Source of the DNA: Coniferiporia sulphurascens
Taxonomy: Eukaryota > Basidiomycota > Agaricomycetes > Hymenochaetales > Hymenochaetaceae
Direction: 5' to 3'
Length of the DNA: 64,000 bases
NCBI GenBank assembly: GCA_002794785.1
Contig: NBBA01000001.1
Coordinates: forward strand, 3,720,001-3,784,000
A program made the position numbers and the translations under genes. This document shows, one piece after another, positions 54,816 through 64,000 of the stretch; within the stretch, counting starts at the first letter, position 1; the number at the start of each line of letters is the position of its first letter. The notes below the pieces were generated by a model. The model was not told the DNA's origin. It saw nothing but the letters and a program-made list of their open reading frames with translations, and did not search any database.

Positions 54816-55373
54816 ATGTCCTTCCTTCGTGCTGCCCTACGAACTGTGTCGCGTCCCAGAGGCGTGGTTGCTCTCCCGCGGAGCACCACACTCACGCGTC
54901 CTTCAGCCTTTTCGCTGCAGCGCGCCGCGTACTCGGCTGTGGCGGGACTGTCGGCCTCTGACATTCAGAACCGGGTTTTCGATGTGCTAAAGTCATTTGA
55001 GAAAGTGGATCACGGCAAGGTCAGTCTATTGCTACATCGAACGACTGCAATGTTGATTAATTCGAGTGTCCTTAGCTCTCGGCTTCATCCTCTTTTGCAG
55101 AAGACCTCGGTTTGGACAGTTTAGATGCGGTGGAGGTTGTAATGGCTGTTGAAGAGGTACGAATCATAACGCAGCACACTTGTTTCCGAGCTAACCATAG
55201 CATTTTCTGCACAGGAATTTGCGATTGAGATTCCTGACGCCGAGGCTGATGAAATCAAGACTGTTCAGCAAGGTCAGTCCGAAACGCCGGTTGACCTTAC
55301 GCCTTCTCATTTGTATTACGTTTTTCTGTCATAAAGCTATTGACTACATCGCTAAAACTCCGGACGGTAAGTA
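54816..55373 (+). CDS. Mitochondrial acyl carrier protein
   Basis: Starts MSFLRAALRTVSRPRGVVAL, an Arg/Ala/Ser-rich mitochondrial presequence. SASDIQNRVFDVLKSFEKVD HGK follows, and after an intron LSASSSFAEDLGLDSLDAVE VVMAVEE, where Ser of DSL is the phosphopantetheine attachment site. The next exon reads EFAIEIPDAEADEIKTVQQ, and the last AIDYIAKTPDGK. Mature length of about 80-90 residues is typical. It carries acyl chains for mitochondrial fatty-acid/lipoate synthesis and is a subunit of respiratory complex I and of Fe-S assembly. The TAG seen in the unspliced frame near 55122 lies out of the correct frame. Confidence 0.93.
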
Positions 55374-55752
55374 GTCGGTGCTTCCCCTCAATGTTTGCAG
55401 CCTCACTTAGGAGCATTCCAGCGAAATAATCTATCGTCGTTATTCACTTCATGTATACTCAACCAATAATGGTACCTTTACTGGCCTTCTTTAACACGCG
55501 TGATGTCATCCCCCGACAATTTTGAGTCATAACTGAATTACCTATCATGAACTATTTTACACGAGGCACCGAACGACGCGCTGAGCTTTGCACGCTATTC
55601 CGCGTTCCGGCATGGCCAGCTGATCCGGTATTGCCTTGTAACGCGTGACGATACCGCGATTATCTGGTGGCACCTATGCTCTCATCTAGATTTCCAGGTT
55701 CAACTATAAAAGAGGGCTCTGCGACTCGGCATGATTTCTGCATTATTCTGGA
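55374..55752. other. Intergenic, no gene seen
   Basis: About 380 bp between the acyl carrier protein and the lactonase gene. It includes CTATAAAAGAGGGC near 55703, a good TATA-box candidate about 50 bp before the lactonase start at 55753. Confidence 0.5.
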
Positions 55753-57066
55753 ATGCAGGCTGATAGTAGCATCGTCGTTGACAAACCGCTGGTCAGAACC
55801 AGCTGTACCCTGGGCGAGGGTGAGCTCATTTTTTTAGTAGTCTTTACCCTCTCGCACACAACGTCATTTTCCACAGGTCCCCTCTACGACGAGTCGACTC
55901 TGACCCTACATTTCGTCGACATAGTCAAGAAACAGGTAAGGCGGGTGTGATGATATCACAGTCTAGTGTATAACATCTTGCTATCAAAGGTCTTGCATTT
56001 CAATACAGGGACGTCCGAACTGGTTATAGATCAGTTCGACGAGCCTGTATCGTGTCTCGCCCTCCGTCGGAACGGCGCAGGAGTAAGTTCGTTTCTATGA
56101 TGGTGGACTGCCCAATTAGCTCATCGATATCCAGTTAGCATGTGCGGCCGCCGAAGGTTTTGCGTTGATTGATCCTGCGACACACAAATTGTCATATATC
56201 AGCAAAGTTCTGCCCCCTGAGCATGCGGGCTATGTCAGGTTCAACGACGGCGCCTGCGATAGTGAGGGGCGTTTTTTCGCTGGAACAATAAGCTCCGAGG
56301 ATCCGTACATACCGGGCCAACTTTATCGGTATGACCCGGAAACTGGCGCGGTAACTCTCGTAGACGAGGGGCCTTTTACTGTGAGCAAAAGATGTAGTGG
56401 CGATAATGCTTCTTCTACTAACCCGGCATAGGATTGTAATGGTTTAGGTTGGAGTGCAGACGAGAAGTTGATGTAAGCGTGTAGTCAAATCTAACGAGGC
56501 GTTCAACTTATCAAAGCTTACTCAGGTACCTCACGGATTCTTTGATAAACTGCATCTACGTTTATGATTATGACAAGGGGAATCTATCGAACAGACGCAC
56601 TTTTATCGACACGCTAGCACATGGGCTTCCTAAGAATACCTTTCCGGACGGTCTTTGCATAGATGACGAAGGATGCCTATGGAGCGCTCGGTATGAACTC
56701 TCTCAATCCTGCCTCCCGTCGTTTGACGAACTTTGCATGTAGCTGGGGAGGTTCAAAAGTGGTACGACATGCCAAGGATGGCTCCATAGATTTTGAAGTA
56801 CACTTTCCCACGGCTCTCAATGTTACGGCCTGTTGCTTTGGAGGTGTGTGTGTTGCCAGAACTGTTTGGATAGGCTGCCTTTTCTAATTACCCGTTCATC
56901 AAAAGGGCCTGGGAATGACCAATTATATGTTACCACAGCACACTGTGGCGCCATTGGAGGTGACGCTTCTCTCCAGGAACGTTACCCTCACTCAGGCGAC
57001 GTTTTCAAGGTAGATTTAGCGGGCCGCTTCAAAGGGGGGAATTGGCGGCATACGTTTCCATACTGA
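55753..57066 (+). CDS. SMP-30/gluconolactonase-type beta-propeller hydrolase
   Basis: Starts MQADSSIVVDKPLVRTSCTL with GEGPLYDESTLTLHFVDIVK across the first intron (the E of GEGP is the first metal ligand). Then SCLALRRNGAGLACAAAEGF, YVRFNDGACDSEGRFFAGTI (NDGACD.EGRF.AG, metal-site Asn), QLYRYDPETGAVTLVDEGPF, NGLGWSADEKLMYLTDSLIN (second NG plus TDS), FPDGLCIDDEGCLWSARWGG and DQLYVTTAHCG. All SGL-domain motifs are present over about eight exons. Length near 320 residues fits the family. It should be a cytosolic Ca/Zn-dependent lactonase; the substrate is not determined. The C-terminus GDVFKVDLAGRFKGG is typical. Confidence 0.92.
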
Positions 57067-59571
57067 ATTTCATTTCTATATTGGCTCTTCGTACTTTCCG
57101 TCGTGTGCACCCCCAAACTTGTCCCCGGCAAGGGAGAATCACCAGTACGTCTTTGCCAGAGTAACTCAGATGTCCAAAAGAAGGAGGTCGAATGGGCCTC
57201 CACACCTGTGGAACGACACGTTAGCGTGAATTCTGCTATCACACGGATCGCGGATACCGCCAAAAGCGAGAGCGAGGAGAGTGCACGCGTTGCGTGCGTC
57301 ATTTTTCAAATTAAAGCCACGCGCAGAACGGACCACGCTTCAGTAGCTGGCGAGGGAATCGTAATCCGAAGGCCAAGTTACTGGTATCGGGAGGATCGTC
57401 GTCAAAGCCAAGTTGAGCAGCTACGCCCCCTGGAAATGCAATGAGTCGAGCGGACGGTCAGAACCTCTTGGTGCGAAAGAAGCGAAGGTCATCCATTCAC
57501 CACATGCTACAGGAAGAGAAGGGCATTAGTCATTAAGCACCCAACAGTGGACTCGGAGGAACACTAACTCTGCTCGGGGTTAAGTCTTCAACGCCCCCCG
57601 TTTGCAAGACACGTCGCTATTGGTAAGTATGTGAGAAGGAAGGCCGGGGTCGCTCACGGGCCGCTCGTTTCTCAGGCGATTTTCGCATCAGACATGTGCT
57701 CGAGTCAGAATGTCGGCCAATTGGCGAGTGATGCGGTTTTCTGGAAGAATGGCTCGTGTTCACCTTCTCCGTCTCCACTTTCGTAGCCGACAGGGACGAT
57801 CCCTTGTTGAGAAAGGAGGAACGCGGCATTGAGCTATCACACCAGTCTATAGATGTATCGTGGTGGGTTACGCAAATATTGCAATATGACCTTATTGGCA
57901 TTTGACGCTAAACGAAGGGTTTTTATTATTAGCCAGGAGTATCCATTGAAGACTCGGTCTCGGCTGGATATTCCACGGTCAGTGATGTAGCCTGCGGTGC
58001 CAGGAGTTATAATGAATTTGACCTAGACATGTAAAGTAAAAAGAATCGATTCTCAGCTTCGTGTGGGGATATGATATATGCGCACCGTTGCGGTAGGTAT
58101 TGCGATTAATGTTCTATGTTGGTGGTCAATGTCGCAAAGGGAAAACGCCGGATTTACTTGACCCCTTTCTATAGACTATCAATACCTCATCCGGTATGCC
58201 CTAGCAAGAACGTCGCATCGATAACGACCCCCAGAGAAGAAAAACGAGCGTCCTGGAAATCTGGCGCCTGGAACTTGGGTTTTACTGATGGTCTCCAGCC
58301 AAATCAGGAGATAAAGCAGCGCCGGAAATCTACAGCTACGAGGCATACATCTGGTGCTGGTTATGATTGCTTCCGTTTGAGGATTGACTCGCCAAAAGGG
58401 TACCACGGAGTTCCCGGCGCGGTTAACGCACGCGGACACTCGCAGACTTCCTACTACTAGAACACGACTTGTCAACGAAACTCTCTCGGTCGGCCTTTCT
58501 CGGCTGAGAGGTCCCTCCCTTGTGCCGGAGGTCTTGATACGAATATTGCACCCGTATAAGCTTAGAATCTTCTGTACGGTTATTCATGTACTTATTACAT
58601 GTATGTTTATTCGATCACTAGTACGATTTGAGGTTCCCCTAAAGGTTTATCTGCCACATCGTCTGTATTTTCCCGTATACTTCCGAAGACGCATTCCTTA
58701 CTACCCCCGTCTTTCGCAACACGGAAGCGGATGTGTATACAAAAAACTATAAGCATCTGTACCACCTGTTCCACTCTGTAACTCTGTTTGCCATTTCTTT
58801 CTCGTCCTCACCCACGCACAACTGTGTACGCCAGGAAAGGAAAGTATCCTGATAGAGTTAAAGACCCACAGTAACGCCGCAAAGTAGTGCAAATAAAGAT
58901 GTCCCTTTCTTTCATTTCAGTTTCCTTTATTTCAGTGAATGACAAGAGCCTGGGCGGAGAATATGTAAGACCGGGGAGGCCGGAAGATCCAGAACGAGAT
59001 GATCGACGTTGCGCTGTTTCATGATCGACAGGGGACTCGGAAGCGGCACTCAAGCACCCGGGCTCAGATACGTGTATCTACAGCGAATAAGATTTAAACT
59101 CCTCATTTATTTGACCTCCATTGCTGCCGGACGATTCACTTGAATTGGAGCCGTAATTTCATTGACCCTAGGGGAAATTTTCAGAAATAATTATTAGTAC
59201 TTCGCTGGGAGCCTGTTGCGCCTTAGCAACCCTTCTACTCGTCTCCGGACATGCTCACGCCGACTGGTAAGATAACTCTTCTTGATTTCTTTTGGAAGTT
59301 TTAACTGTAGTGTACACGTTACACAGATTCCTTTTTATAGCTGTTGCGGGAAGAGAAGTCTGGGTACAGTAAGAAACACGATGATGGACGTGCGAATTTT
59401 CTGAGTGATGTTGTGCGTCATAGACTGGCCCATCCTAAACAAGGGAATTAGAGTAGCCTGATAATATTTTTCTAATCAGTAATCAACAATTCTACAAAAG
59501 AATTGGTGCACGTCATTTACCATAGAAGGACAGCATGTTTTCAGTGTTGGGCAAGTCTCCCAACTTATGTT
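57067..59571. other. 2.5-kb intergenic stretch, no supported gene
   Basis: Short frames exist on both strands (for example 57103-57444 plus, 57617-57901 minus, 58116-58460 plus) but none has a family motif, credible intron joins or coding-like composition. No transposon ends or tandem repeats were recognised. Confidence 0.4.
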
Positions 59572-60598
59572 TCATGAGATGACTCGACTAATCACCCTTT
59601 GAAAGCGTCTGAGAGGTTCGACAATAAGCTTGTGGCTAGTTGCCAGACGCTTACCATTCCGGGCTGACTTGTCATGGCTGTTAATGACCTCAAAGGCAGA
59701 AAGTGAAACACTGTTATCAACTCTGGAAGTACGGGAGGCACAGCTAACGGCACTTTGCATTGTTTCGGGAGTGTCGCCCTTCATGTCGGAAAGACATGCA
59801 ATAGTTTTCGGGATCCCTTGCACCGAGAAAAACCCAGGACAGTCGGTCGCGTATTTCTTGTCCGCAAAAGAGAATGATAGAGCAGGAAGCGACTTCGTGC
59901 GACGGCCTGGGAGATGTGACGAATTGCTCGCACCAGTAAAGAGAAAAGGAACATGTTCTGTGTCACTGGGATGTATGTGCGATACCGCATTATTCGTGGG
60001 TATACAGGCATGGGAGCGGGAAAGAAGGAAAATCCGATGACCGAAGTCAAAGGAGGAATCTTCACTTCCGTTGAGTGATATTTCGTCGGGCGAGTCTGGA
60101 GGAATGTTATCAGAAGGATCATTTCCAGGATTCGGGGAATAAAAGCGCCAATTCCTGTGTAGTGATTCCCGAACCTCGCGAGAACACAGGGACCCAGTTT
60201 CCAAGTTGACTGAGGAGAACACATTGGGATGGAATATTGATGGTGATACTTTTTGGTGGAAAGAAAGGACGTGATCTAGGTTGGGTGTTGCAGCGGCCCT
60301 TGTACTGGGAGCGGTGCTTCGAGAGGGTGTATGAGGAAAGGAATATATGGATTTTGCAGTCGGCATTCCTAAGCCGCCTATTTTTGACGACTTCTAAGTA
60401 GTATAGGGTTAGTAAACAATCTGTGCCACCTTCGACCAGCGATGATTTACGGACCTTGGGTATGGAGTGTGTCTGGCACTGTGCTTGCGAGCTTCCCGGA
60501 GATACACAATTGCTGCTGTCTTCTGCGGTAAAGAATGACTCAAATGCAAGCTGAGAGTCTCGAGAACTCTCAAAAGAGGCCTTGTGCCGGGACTCCAT
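59572..60598 (-). CDS. Unrecognised Ser/Pro-rich protein, LINE inserted at its 5' side
   Basis: The ATG at 60598 begins MESRHKASFESSRDSQLAFE. An intron with a TACTAAC branch site and CTTAG acceptor (about 60396-60461) joins SIPK to KSSKIGGLGMPTAKSIYSFP. The long second exon runs to the stop at 59572, ending PLRRFQRVISRVIS. The protein (about 320 residues) is rich in Ser/Pro with several SP/TP sites and has no catalytic motif or membrane segment, so it looks like a disordered regulatory protein. The poly-A end of a LINE lies 22 bp upstream of the ATG. If the true start was further up, the insertion has cut the coding region; if not, it has separated the gene from its promoter. The family is unknown to me. 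Confidence 0.55.
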
Positions 60599-60813
60599 AC
60601 TTGGCGATACAGTCGAAGGTTTTTTTTTTTTTTTTAAATGCATTTCTATAGCGCGTCATGACTATCTAGTACAAAATACGCTCCAGGGGCCTTTAGGCCC
60701 CTGTATTTGTGGGAGATGGTAGTTGGGATAAATGGAACAATAGTGACAGTAAGCCAGCGGCTGAGGCGGGGACTGGCAAAAGTACCAGCGGAAAAGGAAA
60801 TGTGGTAACTGAC

Positions 60814-63498
60814 TCAGTTGCCAATGGCAAAACCCTGGTCAGAAATATGTACTACAGTAGGGCCTCCTGGGTCAAAGACGAGGATAGGTTCCGCCTCGAA
60901 GGCGGGGTGAGAGTCAAGGAGTGATGCCAGAATTGGGAGGCCATCTTTAGAGAACCATTGGGCCTCGGTGGATGGTATGGGGGTCTTCCACACCGCACGT
61001 CGTGCGGGGAGGGTAGTGGGGCACGAGAGCAAGAGGTGGGCTCGAGTCTCTGGGATATGGCAGATGGGGCACATGGGGTCGCGTCCCGGAATACGTCCAA
61101 AGTACGCGCCAAAGCCGGCATGACCGAGGAGTGTCCGAAAAACTTTGCACTTAGTACGATGACCGAGCGTGAGGTTCTGCATGAGAGTGGACGGCTTTGT
61201 AGAAGGGTTCTGCGTGGCGCCCATAGAGTGGGCGTCCGAGCTCCCTCGGAGTTTTCGGCAGGCGTGAGCCCAGTCGGATTTCCATTGAGTTAGTGCCGTG
61301 GAGGAGGCGGCTTCCCGGAGGAAGCGGATGGTGGGCGGGAACGGTATCGCATCCGGGGGGGGGTTGTCCGCAATGCCGCAGGCGAGAACGTCAGCAAATT
61401 CATTGCCCTCTACATCGGAGTGTCCCGGAACCCAGTGCAAATGAAAAAAGACACTCGGGAACCGCTTGGTAGCGATTTTGAGACATTTCCAGATGAATAG
61501 GGCGACATTGACACCTGGGGCCGGGCGAGGGTCGGCGAGGAGTGTGAGCGCCACTTCGCAATCAGTGTAGATCTCGACCTGGGTAACGGCGGGGTGGAGA
61601 TCGTAAGAGTAGGCCAGGAGCCAAGAGGCATCGGCTAGAGCGGCAAGTTCGCAATCCGTAGCATGGACTGACGAACCAAGATATGTTTCACGGGTGAGGA
61701 CAGACTCCCCGCGATAGAACCAGACGCCGGCTGCACCGCCAGCGTAAGAGGAGGGGGACGTGCCCTTACGGGAACCGTCGGTATAGATGAGAAGGCGCGA
61801 GGGGACGTCCTTCAGTCGGTCAATAAGACCATGATGTGACTGGATGAGCGCCTCCCGGGCTTCTTGAGAATGGTCAATCGCTTGGTCAATGCTCACGTGT
61901 CGTAATGACGGCAACGAGATCCATGGCGGGCGAGTGTATCGGGGAACGTGTTCGCAACCAGGCGGGACCCGGTTAACAAACGACGTAGTGATCGCTCCTT
62001 TACGTGTGGTACGTAAAGGTAGAAGTGTGTGCGTGGTAGTAAGATACCTTATGGCGGCACGGGTTTTGGTACGCTCTAGACGGAGCGGGATGGGCAGAAT
62101 GGATGCGAGGACCTCTGAGGGGCCGCGTGGAGACGTGCGCCATGATCCAAGGATACGGCGACACGCCGCGGACTGCACGAGGGTCATCTTGTCACATTTG
62201 CCTTTTTGCCGTTTGCCGGTAAACCATAGGGGAGATCCCCACAGTAAAACCGGCAGTATGCAACCGATGTATAGGCGTCGGAGGTGGAGCGGGTCGAGGC
62301 CGCGTAGGGTGTTGCCCAGGAGTTCCAGGGCGCGAAGGGAGGACATGGCTTTAAAGCACATGCGCTGGACGTGGACCGTAAACAGCAGTTGCGCGTCGAA
62401 AAAGATGCCCAGCCAGCGTAGTGGCCGGGAGGGCACGATGCGAAGGGGTCGAAGACCCTGGCGCGGCAGGTGTATCGGGTGAATGAGGGAGTCTTCGCGC
62501 AGATCGTGTCGGCGGGTCCAATGGATGAGCTCAGATTTGTCGTCATCCAGTGAGAGGCCGAGAGCGCGACATGCGGCGGAGAAGGAGAGGTAGGCCTGCT
62601 CGAGACGGCCGACGTTAGTCGTAATCGAACTCGAGGAGGTGGTAAGTAGGTGGTCATCCACATAAGCGCGGACGAACACGAGAGGGTCGGAGACCTGTAG
62701 TGAGGTGAGAAGGCTTGTCGCGAAAAGGGCAGACAGTATAGGAGAGATGGGTGAGCCCTGCGGAACCCCCATGTTAGGGATGGGGGTTAGAGTGTCGGTA
62801 AACCCGTCAAAAGACAGGGCGACCCGACGGTCAGAGACAAAGGACATGACCCAGGATATGAGGAGAGGGGGAAACCCTAGTTCAATGAGGACGGCGCGTA
62901 AACGGGGGTGTTGAACGGATGGGAAAAAACCAGCCACGTCTACCGCCAGGGCGGAGGTAACTTGGTGTTTAGCCCATGCCGATTCAATTTCGTTGACGAG
63001 GTCGGAGGTGGCGTCCAAAACGCCCGATTTTTGTCGGGTACCGAATTGGGAGGGGGGGAGTGCACCGAGTTCGTTGGCAATGAACTGGATGCGGTTAGCG
63101 ATGATCTTCTCGAGTAATTTGCCCATTGTTTCTTCGAGCGTGATGGGGCGGTATGCGTTAAGCGCGGTGGGGTCCTTCTTGTTCAGTTTCCGGAGCATCA
63201 CCACCTTCGCGTCCTTCCAAGGACGGGGGTGGTGGCCAGCATCCAGGCACTCGTTAAAAAGCGCGAGGAGTGGTACACTATGGGCGGCATGCAAGCTTTT
63301 GAGGGCCTGGTAGCCAACACCGGTAATGCCCGGGGCACTAGAGTTGGAAGTGAGATTGAGGGCGTGGTCCAGCTCTTCCATAAGGATGGGGTGGTTACGC
63401 ATGGGGCGGGCGCCGACGAAAGAATATGTCCTGACTAAAGGGTTCTCTTGCGAGGCCCACCAAACGACTACACCTTCCTCGGGATATGGGGTTCCCAC
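60814..63498 (-). CDS. LINE ORF2 fragment: reverse transcriptase, RNase H, zinc motif
   Basis: 894 open codons on the minus strand. RT motifs in order: LNKKDPTALNAYRPITLEET, SQFGTRQKSGVLDATSDLVN, ALAVDVAGFFPSVQHPRLRA (catalytic Asp), MGVPQGSPISPILSALFATS and VRAYVDDHLLTT (catalytic YVDD). RNase H follows: RLLIYTDGSRKG, TDCELAALADASWLL, VEIYTDCEVALTLL and HWVPGHSDVEGNEFADVLAC. At the end comes PMCPICHIPETRAHLLLSCP, the C-x2-C-x6-H-x4-C motif. The first 23 residues (MGTPYPEEGVVVWWASQENP LVR) come from the 5' module and fuse to the body at 63430, so the N-terminus is chimeric. All RT and RNase H catalytic residues are present, so decay is recent, but the endonuclease is missing. RNase H plus zinc tail suggests the I/Tad-like group. 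Confidence 0.92.
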   Translation of the reverse strand: MGTPYPEEGVVVWWASQENPLVRTYSFVGARPMRNHPILMEELDHALNLTSNSSAPGITGVGYQALKSLHAAHSVPLLALFNECLDAGHHPRPWKDAKVVMLRKLNKKDPTALNAYRPITLEETMGKLLEKIIANRIQFIANELGALPPSQFGTRQKSGVLDATSDLVNEIESAWAKHQVTSALAVDVAGFFPSVQHPRLRAVLIELGFPPLLISWVMSFVSDRRVALSFDGFTDTLTPIPNMGVPQGSPISPILSALFATSLLTSLQVSDPLVFVRAYVDDHLLTTSSSSITTNVGRLEQAYLSFSAACRALGLSLDDDKSELIHWTRRHDLREDSLIHPIHLPRQGLRPLRIVPSRPLRWLGIFFDAQLLFTVHVQRMCFKAMSSLRALELLGNTLRGLDPLHLRRLYIGCILPVLLWGSPLWFTGKRQKGKCDKMTLVQSAACRRILGSWRTSPRGPSEVLASILPIPLRLERTKTRAAIRYLTTTHTLLPLRTTRKGAITTSFVNRVPPGCEHVPRYTRPPWISLPSLRHVSIDQAIDHSQEAREALIQSHHGLIDRLKDVPSRLLIYTDGSRKGTSPSSYAGGAAGVWFYRGESVLTRETYLGSSVHATDCELAALADASWLLAYSYDLHPAVTQVEIYTDCEVALTLLADPRPAPGVNVALFIWKCLKIATKRFPSVFFHLHWVPGHSDVEGNEFADVLACGIADNPPPDAIPFPPTIRFLREAASSTALTQWKSDWAHACRKLRGSSDAHSMGATQNPSTKPSTLMQNLTLGHRTKCKVFRTLLGHAGFGAYFGRIPGRDPMCPICHIPETRAHLLLSCPTTLPARRAVWKTPIPSTEAQWFSKDGLPILASLLDSHPAFEAEPILVFDPGGPTVVHISDQGFAIGN

Positions 63499-64000
63499 GC
63501 CCCTCCCGCTGTCCCCCAGGTTACCCCGGGGCGTGTCTGCGTGTCAAGGAATCAACTTAAGCAATGCAGTGGGAATTACCCCCACGCATACCCATGGCAG
63601 ATTTAGTACTCTGCGGCCGATGAAGGGAACTACCCCCCACCGCCCCGGCTCGCCCTTTCACAACGGAGAAGCCACTACGCCCAGAAGGCCATGAGGACTA
63701 ACACCCTAGCCGCTACTTAGGTTTCCCGATTCCCCGCATGCGCTTCAGACCCCGGGTTTAACCCCAGAGAATATGTGGTTAGACTTAGTCGCCCCACTTC
63801 TGGATCCGCAGCATACGGGGATTACCATGTTGCACAGGTGACCCCAGCCCCCTATCATCGGGAAGACCGAGGAGTTTCCCGTACTAACCACCTAAGGACG
63901 CTCCCACAGGATGATCCGAAGGCCCGTGGTGACCTGTCTCTAGCCACCCTTCCACAGCGTCGGGTCAGGGGCATTGAGTCGGTTGGTTCTTACCGCGACG
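63430..64000 (-). repeat. LINE 5' module, copy 2 (cut by window end)
   Basis: Aligns without gaps that I can see to 8766 onward. Differences are few and almost all transitions. It starts at exactly the same base as the module in copy 1. Confidence 0.8.

Larger units (their letters stand above)
60620..64000 (-). mobile_element. LINE copy 2 (runs off window)
   Basis: Minus-strand non-LTR retrotransposon. The poly(A) tail is seen as 16 T at 60620-60635, followed by AAATGCATTTCTATAG as in copy 1. Body 60636-63429 encodes reverse transcriptase, RNase H and a zinc motif. From 63430 on it carries the same 5' module as copy 1. The apurinic-type endonuclease that normally precedes RT is absent, so the body is truncated or deleted at its 5' side. 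The right end and its target duplication lie outside the window. Confidence 0.9.

Noticed and set aside
57103..58475. Small genes downstream of the lactonase
   Set aside because: Frames overlap on both strands, with biased composition and no recognisable domain.
1..64000. CRISPR arrays, rRNA or bacterial operons
   Set aside because: The sequence is intron-rich eukaryotic DNA; the only regular short tandem array (5706-5825) lacks unique spacers.

Overview
The window reads as nuclear DNA of a mushroom-forming basidiomycete (Agaricomycetes). Genes carry many short introns (about 45-90 bp, GT...AG with CTNA-type branch sites). The core is a homeodomain (HD, or A) mating-type locus: two HD1 and two HD2 genes at 20.4-29.8 kb. 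The mitochondrial intermediate peptidase gene (MIP) lies on one side; a glycogenin gene and the beta-flanking gene lie on the other. MIP plus glycogenin plus beta-flanking gene beside HD genes fits Polyporales-like fungi; that placement is inference.

Layout. 1-3.9 kb: an ArAE-type membrane transporter (cut by the window edge) and an ADCK2-like mitochondrial kinase. 4.1-9.8 kb: a nest of transposable elements holding three solo LTRs with target-site duplications, a non-coding terminal-inverted-repeat element packed with ATAATCGATTAT palindromes, and a deleted LINE copy, all inside 15-bp direct repeats. 9.9-13.3 kb: an LEA-like 11-mer repeat protein, a 252-bp MITE and a DUF6534-type membrane protein. 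14.2-32.5 kb: the mating-type region (beta-flanking gene, glycogenin, HD2/HD1, HD2/HD1, MIP). 33.9-44.3 kb: conserved housekeeping genes (DDT/WHIM chromatin protein, FAM32A-like protein, TMEM115-like Golgi protein, COG1, a leucine-rich-repeat protein). 44.3-47.3 kb: gene-poor. 47.3-57.1 kb: an AIM6-like gene with an internal stop, a small basidiomycete protein, a zinc alcohol dehydrogenase, mitochondrial bL17 divergent from mitochondrial acyl carrier protein, and an SMP-30-type lactonase. 59.6-60.6 kb: an unrecognised gene with a LINE inserted at its 5' side; that LINE (RT plus RNase H) fills the rest of the window.

Function. HD1 and HD2 proteins from different alleles heterodimerise after mating and switch on the dikaryotic programme. 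One pair here is divergently transcribed as usual; the second pair is head-to-tail on the same strand. Both HD1 proteins have a changed invariant position in the DNA-recognition helix, while both HD2 helices look canonical.

The most interesting non-gene signals are the palindrome-rich inverted-repeat element and the two LINE copies that share one 5' module joined at one exact breakpoint to two different LINE positions. Four genes (DUF6534, glycogenin, first HD1, TMEM115-like) each look short of one G or C in a run, which may be assembly error or real decay. All exon structures were read by eye and exon edges are approximate unless given explicitly.
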